Assembly: GCA_950106755.1 (NCBI GenBank)
Contig: OX467082.1
Span: 49,742,588 to 49,806,587 of the forward strand
Direction: 5' to 3'
DNA: 64,000 nucleotides
From: Climacium dendroides
Lineage: Eukaryota > Streptophyta > Bryopsida > Hypnales > Climaciaceae
The first letter of the stretch is position 1. Each line of letters opens with the position of its first letter. This document shows, piece by piece, positions 43,975-56,597 of this stretch. A model generated the notes under the pieces. That model did not search any database. It was given only the letters and a program-made list of their open reading frames with translations, and was not told the origin of the DNA. The translations under genes were made by a program, and so were the position numbers.

Positions 43975-44962
43975 GCTTCTAAAGTAGAAGTCCTTCCGGA
44001 CTCCTTCTCCTTCGATATTGGAGTTTCAAACTTCCCCTCTAATATCTCTACCTTATCGAACTCATCCGGGATCGAAATCCTAGATAAAGAGACTAACCCA
44101 CTCTGGAATTTCCGGACGGTATCCTCTAATCCCTTTGCATCCTTCCAGAATTCCTTCATTGCCTCTTCTAATTCCCCGGCAAAGTCAGCCAAGATGCGAG
44201 CGATGCGGGTACCCGAAGGTTTCGGATCCTTATGTATCCCCTCATCAAACAATTTGGCCTTCGCCATTACTTCACCAGATGCCCCTACTACTATCGTCAT
44301 CCGGTTGATTGCAGTCCTAGTCTCCTCCTGCAGGGACATTGCAGCCTTCACTTGGTCGCGACTAGCATCCAAGTCCTTCCGGTAGCTTTGGATTTCTCCT
44401 CACAATCGGACCACCTGCTCGTCTGTCTCCAGCTGGTTAATATTCTACTTCAGCAACCTATCCTCCAACTCCTTCACTTCATCCGGATTGCTGATGCAGT
44501 TCGCCACAGCTTCCAGCAGGGAACTGGTCGGAGCGCTTCCTACCAAATCCGCCACCTCACGCAGCGTCATGGTCTTCACTTCCCAATCCGCTCTCACTGC
44601 ACTGAGAATCCGGATTAGGTCGTTATATGGACCCATCAGGTCCATCAACTGGGACGATGGAATAGGTTTCGGCTTGACCACTTCCACCGGCTCCTGCTTC
44701 TTTGGGATGATCGGTTCCACTATTTCCGGTCCCTTATCCTTCCGAAGCTCCGAAGGGGACCCCCTCAGACTAGGCGTCTTCTTCATCCTTCGGTTGAGAG
44801 GATCGTCATCTTCCTCCTCTTCCTCTTCTTCTCAATTCCTCTTCTTAGGGTTCTCACCCTTCTCCTCCGGTTCCGTCTCGGATTCCTCATACACACTCCT
44901 CAATTTCAACCGAATCGCTCAATGCACAAGTCCCGCGGTGCTCCCTTTCCCTCTCTTTCTTT
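43975..44962 (-). pseudogene. X1 ORF, main surviving part
   Basis: One frame runs leftward from about 44,962 with four stops, through a Lys/Glu-rich acidic stretch, a Pro/Lys-rich stretch ('EPVEVVKPKP'), a helical region ('LMDLMGPYNDLIRILSAV', 'LLEAVANCI') and a long Glu/Lys/Ala segment likely to form coiled coil. It then crosses the gypsy insertion to a stop at 36,364. I do not recognise a domain. An N-terminal part may be missing; the open frame at 63,409 is a possible relative of that part, but this rests only on context and similar flanks. No catalytic motif of a polymerase, integrase or transposase is visible. Confidence 0.6.
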
Positions 44963-45440
44963 CTCTCTCAATTTCCGCCTCGCTCACGCACTCAATTCTT
45001 TTCTAATCTCTGCGCCCGTGTAAAGAAAACAAACGCGCTCACTCACAACTCTCAAACTTTACACAATTCACACAAAAACACACTCAATTTGCAGACACAA
45101 ACTCAAAGCACTGAGAGCGCGCCAAGTACGGTGGTTCTCCCAGGTGCAAATGACAGACAAACCCTAAAACAGTCTCTTTTATACCCCGAAAACCTCATCA
45201 TTACTTTTTTCCGATTTTTCGGACGCGAATCCTAAATCCATTCCTCAGGTTAGGGGACTAGACCAGATTCGTTTCCGATATCCGTTCCGCTCCCTAATCC
45301 GGTTCCTTCAGGGCTTATGTTTCTAGTCTTTCTAACTCTTGGCTTTTCTTTCCTCTTCTGTGCCAATCCGGGTCTATTCAATCCGGATTCCGTGTTACAG
45401 AACACGATAGAGAGAAAAATCAAAAAGTTAGGTTGCGACA
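44963..45440 (-). promoter_or_regulatory. X1 5' region with TATA box and CCGGAT motifs
   Basis: Upstream of the X1 frame on the minus strand. GGGTATAAAAGAG (TATA at 45,177-45,184) is followed by a CT/GA-rich leader. Outside it lie several copies of CCGGAT or close variants, then the terminus TGTCGCAAC at 45,440. It resembles a plant core promoter, though no transcription data are available. Confidence 0.5.
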
Positions 45441-46619
45441 AGTTGTATAAAGGTAGTCCACTTTGAGCACATGTGGAAGATGAACAAATTATTATTCTAC
45501 AATAATCTTGGGAATGATTGTATAACCTTAGTAGATGTCTTCATATACCAATTTTGAGCTTCACATTTTCATTTTGGGGTTGAAAATAGGACTCAAAACC
45601 CCCAAAATGGCCAAGGTAAACACCCAACCAATCAGAGGCTATTTAAAAGTAGTAAATTATTTTTTTTGATCCAAAAATTTACACAATGTCTAAAACTACT
45701 ACATCTACCTTCATTTCAAATTTCATAGAAAACGAACGTACGATGCAAAAGTTATGAGCAAAAACCACTTGTCTATGGACAAAGGGACATCCAAAAAAGA
45801 CAAGTGTTTCTTTCAATCACCTTAAAAAAAAAGATTTTTAACTATTAGAGATTTGATTTTTTTTTAAATCAATTCTCCTAAAAAAATTGAAATCTTACTA
45901 AAATTTTTAGTTGTTTTTAACATCTTCTCAATGTAAGATTTTTGTATATATTAGGCTTTTCCATTATCTTTAAAAATTGACATGCAAGTAATCAACATAA
46001 CTACCTATTTAATGGCTTGAGTCCCAAAATTAGATAGTGATTTTTTCTTCACAAAGTAGAATCAAACTATGATGACTATATTGGGCAAGGCCCAAAATCT
46101 TTCTTATTCTAATTGCAAACGTTATAATCATTAGATGAGATTTGAAGCCTCTAGAAGGCCGTGAGTTATCATGCACTGGGAACTCGCCAAATTGTACTAT
46201 AGCAACAACAACATAGCTGGCTAATGTGGCCAAGACACAGCCATGTCATTTTTCAAAAAAAATTTAAAATTTTTTTTCATTTTTTTTTGCATTCTAAGAA
46301 CTAAAAATTTTATTATTTTAATTTTTTTGAAATTTCTTTCCCTAACAGCCGACCATTCCCTTGCTATAGGGGAAATAGCGAGAGAACAAGCCTGAAACAA
46401 CCTTCTGCAGGCCTCAAATCCCATCTAATACTCACAATCTACGTTGCCAAGTGGTCTAAATTTTTTATCAAATTTTTTTATAGAAATCTAGTACCTATTT
46501 ATTTTATTTTAAATTTTGAAAAATATTCTTAAGTTTCAATTATTTTCAATGCATTAGAAAGTGGTAGTTTTGACTTTCTATGAAAATGGTCAAAGAAATT
46601 TAGCAATTAAATCCTAAAA

Positions 46620-47480
46620 TCCCCATCGTACCTAGGGGACAAAATGGATTTCGAGTAGGCTTTAATATTCATCACAATTTTTTGAAACTTTTTGTGAAGA
46701 TAGAAATATACATTAGCTTTTGTGAGTATAATTTTATTTCAATTGGTATCCAAGAGCAATAGTTATATCTCAAAAGGTTTTTTTTATGCAATGGGTAGAA
46801 ACCTCCTAACACAAAAATAATTTGAATTTTAAGGGAAAAAATTGTTTCTTATAGATTGAAATTTTATTTATGTGGAAAGCTTTCAATAATTCCATTTGTA
46901 CTTGTTACATGAAAGTTGTGGACAATCTTACTTTTCGAGCAATTAGAGCATCTTCTCAAAAAATGATTTATAGGATTCATTTTTTAATGCAATTTTTATA
47001 ATTTAAAAAAAAAATGTTTGATAAGATCAAGTTTGATTACTAAAACAATCTCACCATTATAATTATAGTGTTTCAATCCCATCTTAGATCTATCAACAAT
47101 TTAATTTATCTTTTGATCTTAAACCTACTTCTACTTAACAATTTTTTAAAGAATAAAAATCAAGTGCTTTTTTTGTAAATTCCTAATCTTTAAACTCAAT
47201 TTTTCAAAGATTTAGTTTAATTTAAATTCAAAATTTGTAGTACAAATAAATTCCAAATGGTGATCAAAGTCTTTTAAAATTGCAAGCTAATGTTCAAAAA
47301 TATAATTTTTTCTAGTTGAGAATGTTGATATCTTCCAATCTATATAATCAAACTTTATGAAAATTTTACCATGTGATCTAAAATAAGTGAAGTCCAAGAT
47401 CCTACAAGTAGATTCTACAAATAAAATAATTTTTTTTCTTGGATGTACAAAGTAGAAATGGTAGTCTTAAATTGTTCTTG
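46620..47480 (+). repeat. Dispersed AT-rich repeat, copy 2
   Basis: Related to 4,560-5,510 in the same orientation, with landmarks in the same order ('GGGGACAAAATGGATTTCG', 'TTTATAGGATTC', 'CCTACTTCTACTTAA'). No ORF. Confidence 0.45.
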
Positions 47481-47779
47481 ATAGAAAAATGGCCTTGGGA
47501 CTTTAGAAATCAACTACAATAAGGATAATGTCTCTCGTAACAATAACATGCCTTGCAAGTATACCATACTCTATTAGTAGGTTTGTTATTTTGGTGCCAA
47601 ATATTTAATTTAAGGCCAAAATAAATTTTGGCACTTAAAAATATTATTTGAAAAAAATTCAAGATTAAAATTTTAAAAAACTATGAAAATTTGGCAACTA
47701 CATCACATACATTCAAGAATGACTTATTATATGAAAATGAGAAGACATGTTGTTTATACAAGTGGAATGGTAGGAGGTA

Positions 47780-48390
47780 AAGCAAACCATTTAGGATATG
47801 TAAATTAGGATTGGTGAAAGCTCAACAACTCATATTTAAATCAAAAGCAAAATTATATTCAATGTAGAATCTTAGACCTTATTTTGGTATAGTAGAATAA
47901 TTTTTTTCAAAAAATTCAAATTCAAATTTTTTAGAAAATAAAGTTAAATTTCATCTCCAAAAACTTGTTTGAGATTTTGAGCCTCCAATCAAAATTTATG
48001 GACAAAATTCAAAGAGGGATTGAAAGAGACATTTTCTTTAACATTTTCAAACATCCTCTCTAAATTTTATCCATGACTTTTGTTTGGAGCCTCAAAATCA
48101 CGAACAAGTTTTTGGAGTTGAAATTTAGCTTGATTTTTCAACTTTTTTTAATTTAAAGGGTTTTTTAAAGTTATTCTCTGTGCCGAAATGGAGTTTGAAG
48201 TTCTACCTTAAATACAATTTTTGCACTTTGACAATTGGAGGTTAAGCTCTTATCTTCAAATTGTCCCATATCCTTTGAACATTCATGATGGACAATGAAA
48301 TTCATTATAAAGATGACCTCCTCACCCTACATTCTTAGTAAATCTAAATGAAGTAATTCTCCCATGTCACCATCAAAATATTTTTTGATG
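47780..48390 (+). repeat. Direct repeat, copy 1 (partner at 52,895)
   Basis: It matches 52,895-53,500 in order: an 'AACCAT.TAG.ATATGTAAATTA' block, 'TCAAAAGCAAA', a 'CCAAAAA' block before 'TTTGA.ATTT', 'GACAAA.TTCAAAGA', and 'GTCCCATA.CCTTTGA'. No coding frame is shared. Confidence 0.5.
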
Positions 48391-51300
48391 GTAGACAATC
48401 AAATAATAATTGGTATTTTGATTTAGTGGATTGTTATTGGATTCTTTCGACTTTTGCCAACCATCATTACATTTATTTGTTGATTCAAATCTTTTGGTTC
48501 TAAAATTAGCATAAAAATTGATACTTTAAAAAAATTAAAGCCAAACTTGCTCTCTGAATATGATATGGGATAAGTTAGAAGACAACAGAATCATAATACA
48601 AAAATCTCATATGGTGTGATTTTAGCTCATAACACATTCAAACACAATAATTCAATTAATTTTCAAGATTTTTATGATTAAAATATTTTCAAATTGAAAT
48701 TTAATTTCAATTCCAAAAACCCATTTGTGATATGAAGTTTTTTCTAAAAAGTTAAGGACAAAGTTACAAAGAAATAGAGAAACTCATTTTCAGACTATTC
48801 CTTTTAATTTTGTATATACATTTTGAGTACACGCTTCAAATCACAAACACATAATTAGAGCTGAAATTTAACCTCTAAAGTTCATTGACTTTTTCACAAA
48901 AAATGCCCTAAAATACCACTTTCTAAACTCTAGAGCCAATTAAGCATATCTGAAACATCAAAACATTTTTCAAACATTTAAACTATTCATATTTGTACTA
49001 GAATTCAATAGTAATTCAAAAAACAAAATTTAGACCACTTGATTGCATAGATTTTGAGATTATAATGTTTGAAGTTAGAAGAAGAGAAATTTTGGGTCTT
49101 GCCCAATTAAGTCATAGTTTGACTCAACTTTGTAGAAAAGGAGGTGATATCTAACTTTGGAAACTTTGACTATTGGGTAACTTGCATGCCAATTTCTAAA
49201 GATATTGGAAGAGTTTGACATAAACAAAAGAATCTTGCATCGAGAAGATGTTTAGAAAAAACAACTACATGAGCAAGATTTGAGATTGTTTTGGTGAACT
49301 CATTTTTAGAAAAATCAAAATTGGGCAATGGTCTACTTAGTGTACCCAAAAATGTTGTCCAAATTACAATGTTAGTTCATTGCATTGTGTCAAACAACTT
49401 CATCTTTTAAATATATTAAAGTGAAATTTCAAAAAATGTAGATTTAGCTACCTACATTTGTAATGTATCAAGAAAAAAATCATCACAATCAAATAATTTT
49501 AAGAATTTTTAATGGATTTTTTAATTAAAAAAAGTTTTGTCTAGTGCACCTAGAATCCTCAAAAACAAGCATTTGGAATATCAAATAAATTAATTTTAAT
49601 ATTATTTTTGGATATGACTTACATTAAGTAGTCCAATACATGAAATAATTTATTTTATTAACAACAAATTAATAACATGTGCACTATGATGCGTGCGAAT
49701 CTCAAAATTCAGCATTTTTTCTCACTTCTAAGAAAAGATCCAAAAATTAAAGTTTTAAAGAAAAAAACTTATTAGGAATACACATCTTGATTCCATTGAG
49801 GTGCAAGAATTTTAAAAAAATGGGGTCTTCTTACTTGATCAAAATGAACAAATTAGTCAAACTTTGGAGGTTTTAAGCAAAAATAAGGTAATTAGTGTGT
49901 CCCAAAAGTGATACTCCAAGCTAACCAATGCCCAATCCTAATTTTCAACCCCAATACTTACTTCTCTAAATCAAGCTAGAAAATAAAATAAAATAAAATT
50001 CATGAATTTACTTTATTTTGTGCTAATAGTTATAAAATTACTCTAAAATTGTCAATTTTAGTACATTGAGTGAAAATTGAAAAAAATGATTTTTTCAATT
50101 TCATTTATATATTATTGAACTAAGCTACAATAAAAATTTGTAGAAAAATTTCAACATGTTTGATTTTAAAGATTATAAGATATTAGCACTCAAAGTTGAT
50201 GGAAAAATATTCACATTTTGCTTGACTACTAGTTCAACTTACACCCCTCTCTATTGCATGTTGCCTAAGATACTCATAAACTTTAGAGCCCATAGCTTTT
50301 GTTCCAAGAATCTAACAGGAAAAAAATGTATATTTTACAATTAGATGAAAATCTTTGATAAAAAAATTTTCTTTCAAAATTGGCTTCATATAAACCTACT
50401 CAACCCTTCAAAAGCTTCACATGAGTTTATTGTCCTTTAGGGATTAACTTCAATGTCTACATTCTTTTAGTTAGATAAATATTGAAAGATGTTGATTTAT
50501 TATGCTTAAATGAAGTCAAAAGTTCTTGATGTACACATCACATGTGGATTGTCATGCTTTTTACCCCCACTTGCCTTCTTGTCATTTTAATTTTTCAAAG
50601 ACAAACATGTTTAGTATACGTATACCACAAAATTTTCTAGTATATTTATAAAAATGATAAAATAATAATGAAATTTTGAAGAAAAAATTAATAAGATACA
50701 TTTCAAATAGAACGAGTGCTTCAAATACCTAAAATCTCAAAATAGAAGAACATAATATTGTAAAAAAATTTATTTTCTACTTTTTCTATTTGGAAATGTG
50801 GTTATGAATCCGCAACTTCAAACTTCAATCAAAATGCCCACTTTAAGGAATTTTTCAAATTTTCCAAGCATAGTAGAAACTAGACATTAGAAACTTCATC
50901 TTGTTAGTTTTACTCAAAAGCAAAAGAAATGAGCTTAATTATTCAAGTTAATTATTTTTGAATATTATGTTAAAAATTGGTACCAAAATTCATATTATGT
51001 ACCAAAAATGGTAGAAACTCTAAAAATTTCACCATTTCTATACATCAAATTCAAATTTTTCAAAAAAAAAATGATTCAAATTCATAAATATATATTTTTA
51101 ATTATATCTAAATTCAAATGATAAATAAGAATGCCTAAGTTGCCAAAATACATCAAGAGCATCTGTTGTCAACCATCTTTTACATTAGATAACATTAAAA
51201 AAATAATAATATGACTTGAAATAAACTCAAATATTTGGATATAGTACTATTAACCTTGGAGTGCTCTGACATCCATTTTTTGTATGATGAATAGATTGAA

Positions 51301-51799
51301 GTTCTTGTTTATATCTTGTTCCTGCTTGGATGAAAGTCATCCTAATTTTTGGTGATACTTTATCAAGTTCTTGTCTTATCTAATGGTTGGATTTAGTGTT
51401 ATTAGAGTACAAATTTTTCTAAAATTACAAATGTGGAAGTGTGTCAAGTGGTCAAATTGCATTGACTCTAATTCAAAATTAGGTTTGCAAAAATGAGGTC
51501 ATAGATGTAAAGAATACAAAAATTTCAAAAAATCACCATGTCAAGAGAACCTCATTTTGAATCCATTCCAATAAGTTTTGCTCAAAAAATAATAATATTT
51601 TTCTTGTAATCAAATTTTGAAAGAATTTTGAAATTTTCCTTACCAAATTTATAGAAAAATATTGGTGATAGCATTGCTGAATCTAACTGTATAGATGGAA
51701 TCTAAAATCCAAAATCTACAACTTTCCTTTGTATATCACTTCTAAAAGATTCTTCCAAATAGCACTTTATAATGATTTTCTTCAAATCGTCAATTCTGG

Positions 51800-52560
51800 A
51801 GAAGAGTCCAGACGCTCCAGGGTTAAAGTTGCTCCCCAAGAACGAATGAAAATGATCTGTTCTTCAATAAATAAATTTTTCTAAAAAATGGTGGAATAAC
51901 CCAAAGATACGTTTTGTGCCTTGTGTCCTCCCAGATATGTTAACTTAATAGGATGCATTGATGTTGGATGTATCTGCTGCAAGTAATCCTGTGACACTAA
52001 AGCTATGAACTGCTACCAACAAACCTTGGGAGAAATTATTGGGAGGATCCTGCCCCTTTGCCAGCACACTGCCCTAGTACCCTAGTGCCCAATGCACAAA
52101 GCCACAAAGATCAGGGAGGGAGGGAGTAATTCTGGCAAGGTACAGAGTCCTGTGCTGTACCCAGGAATCCGTGCTGAGGCTTCATCTACTGTCGAGGGTC
52201 AGAAACAGATGACCCTTGACACTGGAAATGATCCTCCACATCTGCACCATCGAGGCAGACTCATCAACCACTAAGGGGAATCTGCAGGCAGCTCTTGAAT
52301 TCTATGCACCCACCACTCCAGCCACCAGCCCTCACCTTTCCATCCTTGTCATGGAAGTCCACTGCAGCACTGCAGCAATCTCCGTGTTGGGGTTACACGT
52401 CATAGGGGGCTCTGAAAATCAAAATGTCCAGGAGATGGACGGAGTCTGCAGAACTGCCATGGACTGACTGAGGGGACTGGGAAGTGGATGACTCATGCTT
52501 ACCATGCTTCAACAAGCAAATGGTAAGGTATGTGCACACCTGGACTTAGCAAGTGTTTAT
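51800..52560. other. GC-richer patch with coding-like texture, origin unknown
   Basis: It stands out from the AT-rich flanks. It has open frames of 60 and 83 codons at 52,092-52,274 and 52,216-52,467 in two plus frames, which suggests a frameshifted fragment. No domain is recognised. It could be a captured or retrotransposed gene fragment. Confidence 0.35.
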
Positions 52561-52894
52561 GGAGTTCTTTGGAGTGATGGTACGTGATTTTTATGGCAGG
52601 TGTTTAGAGCATTGTTCCTTTGTAACTGTTAAACCTACGTGGTTGTAGAGCTTGGCAAGTATTTTGAGCAATGTTTAATAAAGAAAAGTTAAGGACTATT
52701 TATAATTCTTTGACATTGCAAGTTGTTGTTAAGTAAGTTTGAACCTTTCAATTTTGTAGCTTCTTGAGCAATGACAATGGTCTTTCAGAATGCAAGGAGA
52801 TATGGTCAATTATGTAACAGTGCCCAAATGAATGCAATGAACTATCTCATTTACTTTGAAAGCCATTCATTATTTCTAATTAGAATCGTGAAAA

Positions 52895-53500
52895 CAAACC
52901 ATGTAGAATATGTAAATTAAAATTAGTAGGAACTCAACCACTTATAATTGAGTCAAAAGCAAATTTTTTATTCAAAGTAGATCTCCACACTTCATTTAAG
53001 CATAGTAGAATAATTTTCTTCAATAAAATTTGAACTAAGAAAAAGTTGGAAAATAAGTTAACATTCATTTCCAAAAATCCGTTTGATATTTAGAGTTTTC
53101 AATTACAAATAATAGACAAATTTCAAAGAAGGGTTGTAAGGGACATTTTTTTGACAATTTTGAAACTCTTCTCTGAATTTTTTCCATAACTTTTGATTAG
53201 AGAATCAAATTTACAAATAGATTTATAGAGATGAAAGTTAGATAAATTAACAACTTTTTTTAGTTCAATTATTTTAATTTTTTAATTTTTTAATTTATTA
53301 TGCTTAAATGAAGTCTGGAATTCTAATTCATACATAATTCCTATGTTTTGACAATTAGCGGTCAAGCTCTCATCTTCACATCGTCCCATACCCTTTGAGG
53401 GTTCATAAAGGAAAATGAATTTCATTATAAAAATGATGTCCTTACCCATCATTCCCACAAACATCAACGATGCATTTTCTTCATTTTGTCATTAAGTTTT
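52895..53500 (+). repeat. Direct repeat, copy 2 (partner at 47,780)
   Basis: Diverged partner of 47,780-48,390 in the same orientation, about 5 kb away. A pair of very old LTRs is possible, but no primer site, polypurine tract or TG...CA ends could be assigned. Confidence 0.5.
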
Positions 53501-54435
53501 TTTTATCAATATCAGATGTTTAAATGACATTGGTAATAAAGTTTACTTTCTCTTCTATGATGTGATTGAATTATGTGGATGAGGACTTTAAAGATGAAAA
53601 GGTAGCTTTTGTGAAAAGTATTAAGTGTCATGCCTCAAGTCTAAAAAACTCAAAATTTTTAATGACCTTAATCTTGACAAACCAATGCCAAACCAATTAA
53701 AAACAAATGTTTTCATAGAACCTAACCCTTTTCAAATATTTCAAAGGTATTATAATTTTAGAACTATCATTATCAAATGCTAAGTGTGCATATTCCTTAA
53801 AGTAGACAAGCCTAAGATATTAGAATTAATTGTAAAATGTATGCAATGAGGAACTAAGAGTAGGAGTTTGAGAAATCTATAAGATAGAATTCCTTGAAGC
53901 ACCCAAGCTGAAGTATGATGGAATATAGTGCTATGTTTTTTAATACTATTTTTAATTAAGCCTTCCTCTGATATCCCTTATACAAATTGGGGGTCACTTT
54001 ACAATTAACTCTATTACCACCATATTTTACAATCTAAATAATTTTGGGCCAACTTGAATAAAATCCAAGTGGAATTATAAATTTTTGATTAAAAATACTT
54101 TAATAATATATATTTTTTGTGAATTTTGAAAGCGGTTTGCCATAAAATTACAAAATCATCAATAGAGTGGAGTCCATAAATAACCCATAACCACCTTTCT
54201 AAGTATCTAACTGCACTTAAGTACTCACCAATAAAATATTGATACATTACCCATTGTTGGCATTAATGCATTCATTTTAGTAGAAAATGAATGGATTTGG
54301 ATGCTTTTCTTGACAAAATTAGGATCAGAAGTAGGATGAAGGAATTGGGCAATATATGGAATTGGACTAGTCTACTTTAGTATTTTTTCTTGAGGAAGGT
54401 CTATCAAGCATCAACTAGAATGTAAATTGTAACTT
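53501..54435. other. AT-rich DNA, nothing recognised
   Basis: No supported gene or element. Confidence 0.5.
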
Positions 54436-54494
54436 GTACGTGTCTCCTTGCGTGGTTGCAAGCTCCCTCTTTGGCCATATCGTGAATAGAATGC
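54436..54494 (-). pseudogene. Tiny copia gag remnant (zinc-knuckle flank)
   Basis: About 59 bp matching the A/B gag just upstream of the CCHC knuckle (compare 20,889-20,948), with several differences, in minus orientation. It abuts copia E, which belongs to the other copia subfamily, so it is a separate older scrap. Confidence 0.6.
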
Positions 54495-54507
54495 TTATTG
54501 AGATTAG

Positions 54508-54750
54508 AAAGTAATGTATGGAAGAAAGGCTTTACTTAGATGGTACGAAGATACCAAGCCACATGAGTGGGCTGAACTTAAGCTAGAAGCCTTTCTCTAG
54601 TTATCCACAAACCAAGTGGGATAACTACCTTTCATGGGCTGCCTTTGACTACGAGTAATACCCAATGATTCTAAGACTAACTAAGTGTCTAATGCTACTC
54701 CTAGGACTGTATGTACATGGTCTACACTAATATGTACATGTTCTTCAACA
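54508..54750 (-). repeat. Copia E 3' LTR, slightly truncated
   Basis: On the minus strand it starts TGTTGAAGAACATG at 54,750 and resembles the D LTR. The expected CAATA end is missing. Confidence 0.8.
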
Positions 54751-54776
54751 CTCCCACTTTGAGAGTGGGCAAAGGC

Positions 54777-56306
54777 TCAAAGGCCCATCTTCTCAATCAA
54801 GTTTTGGTGTTGTGGCTTCCCAAGGGCCTTGGTCAGCACATCAACAACCATAGCTTGGGTAGGCACATACTTGAGCTCAATCACCTCATCCTCCACTCGT
54901 TCACGAATGAAATGGTGTTGCACATCAATGTGCTTTGTCCGAGAGTGGTGGGTGGGATTCTTGGCCAAAGCAATGGCGCCTTGGTTGTCACACCAAATTG
55001 GTGTGCTCCCCTCTTGGATAAGGCCAACATCAGCCAAGAGTTGCCTTAGCCAAATGGCCTCTTTGGTGCATTGGCTCATAGTCATGTACTCCGCCTTCGT
55101 TGTAGAAAGAGCTATGGTGGGCTGCCTTTTTGAATTCCATGAAATGGCACCTACTCTAAGTATAAATACGTAGCCGGTGGTGGATCTCCTATCCCCCTCA
55201 TCACCAGCCCAATCTGCATCACAAAAGCCATGTAAGTTCACATGGGCACCTCCAAGTTGCAACTTCAGTCCAAGTGTGCCTTGAAGGTACCTCATCACCC
55301 TCTTGACCGCTGCCCAATGATTTGGGCCATACTTGGACATGTGTTGACTCACAACACTCACCGGAAATGCCAAATTAGCCCTTGTGGCTACCATGGCATA
55401 CATCAAACAACCCACCACTGCCTTGTAAGGCACACCTTGCATTTCAGCCCTCACCTCCTCAAACTCTTCATCCGTGAGCTTGGGCAACTTCACATGAGTG
55501 TCAAGTGGTGTACCTATGGCTTTGCACTCCTCCATGTTGAAACACTTGAGAATCTTTTCAAGGTATTTGTGTTGGCTCATGGTGATGGTGCGGGCAACCC
55601 TATCCCTCTTGAACTCCACTCCAAGGCAAAAGTTCAACTCTCCAAGATCACTCATCTCGTACTCCTCCTTGAGCATAGCCTTCACTTCAAGCATCTTGGT
55701 CATGCTACTTGCAAGGAGGATCAGATCATCCACATAGAGGATCACAATCACCAAATGCTCACAACTATGCATGGTGTACAAAGAGTGATCAACATGGCTT
55801 CTTTGGAAGCCCTTCCTTACAAACATGGCATCAATATCTTGATACCATGCTCTCCCGGATTGCCTCAAGCCGGGGAGTGCCTTCTTCAACTTGCACTTGA
55901 GATGCTCTTGGCCTTCTTGCACAAAGCCTTGGGGCTAATCCATGTAGATGACCTCCTACAACTTGGGGTTGAGAAAATCCGTCTTGACATCCATTTGGTG
56001 CATCTCCAAGTCCATGGCTGCCCCAAGAGTCACAATGCACCGAATGGTGCTAAACTTGGCAACGGGGGCAAATGTCTCATTGAAGTCCACCTCTTCCACT
56101 TGGGAAAAGCCCTTGGCAACCAGCCTTGCCTTGTACCTCACAATGTGACCCAAAGCATCCCTTTTGGTGGAGAAAACCCACTTACAATCCACACTTGATC
56201 TCTTGGAAGGAAGAGGTGCAAGTTCCCATGTCCCTTTGGCAATGAGGGCCTTGTACTCCTCTTGCATGGCCACCTCCCACTTGCTTACATCTTTGCAACG
56301 CAACAC
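54777..56306 (-). pseudogene. Copia E reverse transcriptase and RNase H, with stops
   Basis: Runs from 'KWEVAMQEEYKAL' through the reverse transcriptase ('LYVDDLILL') and RNase H ('FCDADWAGD', 'CDNQGAIAL') to 'LIEKMGL'. There are two in-frame stops near 55,935-55,955, the second in the 'YMD.PQGF' block. Compared with C it carries scattered substitutions, consistent with an older copy. Confidence 0.88.
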
Positions 56307-56597
56307 CTCTCCAAGTGTGGATCACTACAAGGAATTGGGGGTTATCGTGACTGCGGCAAATGACTGCAAAACTGTAATGTTGTAGTCGCAAAACGAGAAT
56401 GTGACTTGAAAATTGAAAATGTGACTCTGGGGCCCTGCAGTCATTTTGGACAAGTCATTTATAAGAATGACTGCAGATTTATTATCACCCAACGAAGTGG
56501 GGATGGATGAAACTTTGGATGAGAAGAGGCTCAGTTGAGGGAGATAAAGAAAATGAGACTAAGGAAAGATGGCTTGGGTTGAGTTGGACAAGTACGG

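Larger units (their letters stand above)
35183..45440 (-). mobile_element. Unclassified element X1 with complete ends, interrupted by gypsy G
   Basis: The left end TGTCGCAGC and right end GTTGCGACA form a short imperfect inverted repeat. AGTTG lies directly outside both (35,178-35,182 and 45,441-45,445). Removing G leaves about 2.8 kb: a promoter-like 5' part, one decayed reading frame on the minus strand, and about 1.2 kb of non-coding 3' DNA. I found no long direct repeat at the two ends, no primer site, reverse transcriptase, integrase or transposase. The TG...CA ends and 5-bp duplication would suit an LTR-derived non-autonomous element. The lack of LTRs suits a short-TIR DNA element. I cannot decide. 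Confidence 0.75.
45446..51790. other. Long AT-rich stretch without genes
   Basis: No credible coding frame, RNA or young element. It contains dispersed old repeats, listed separately (46,620-47,480 and 47,780-48,390). Short frames such as 46,030-46,424 (minus) and 50,156-50,344 have no motif. Confidence 0.6.
54508..56322 (-). mobile_element. Copia element E, truncated, C/D subfamily
   Basis: Contains a 3' LTR (54,508-54,750, lacking its last roughly 18 bases) and the RNase H and reverse transcriptase region. It is cut at 56,322 by the CACTA-like element in the sequence 'CTCTCCAAGTGTGGA', which in C continues with the linker region. The rest of E is not found in the window. Confidence 0.85.
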
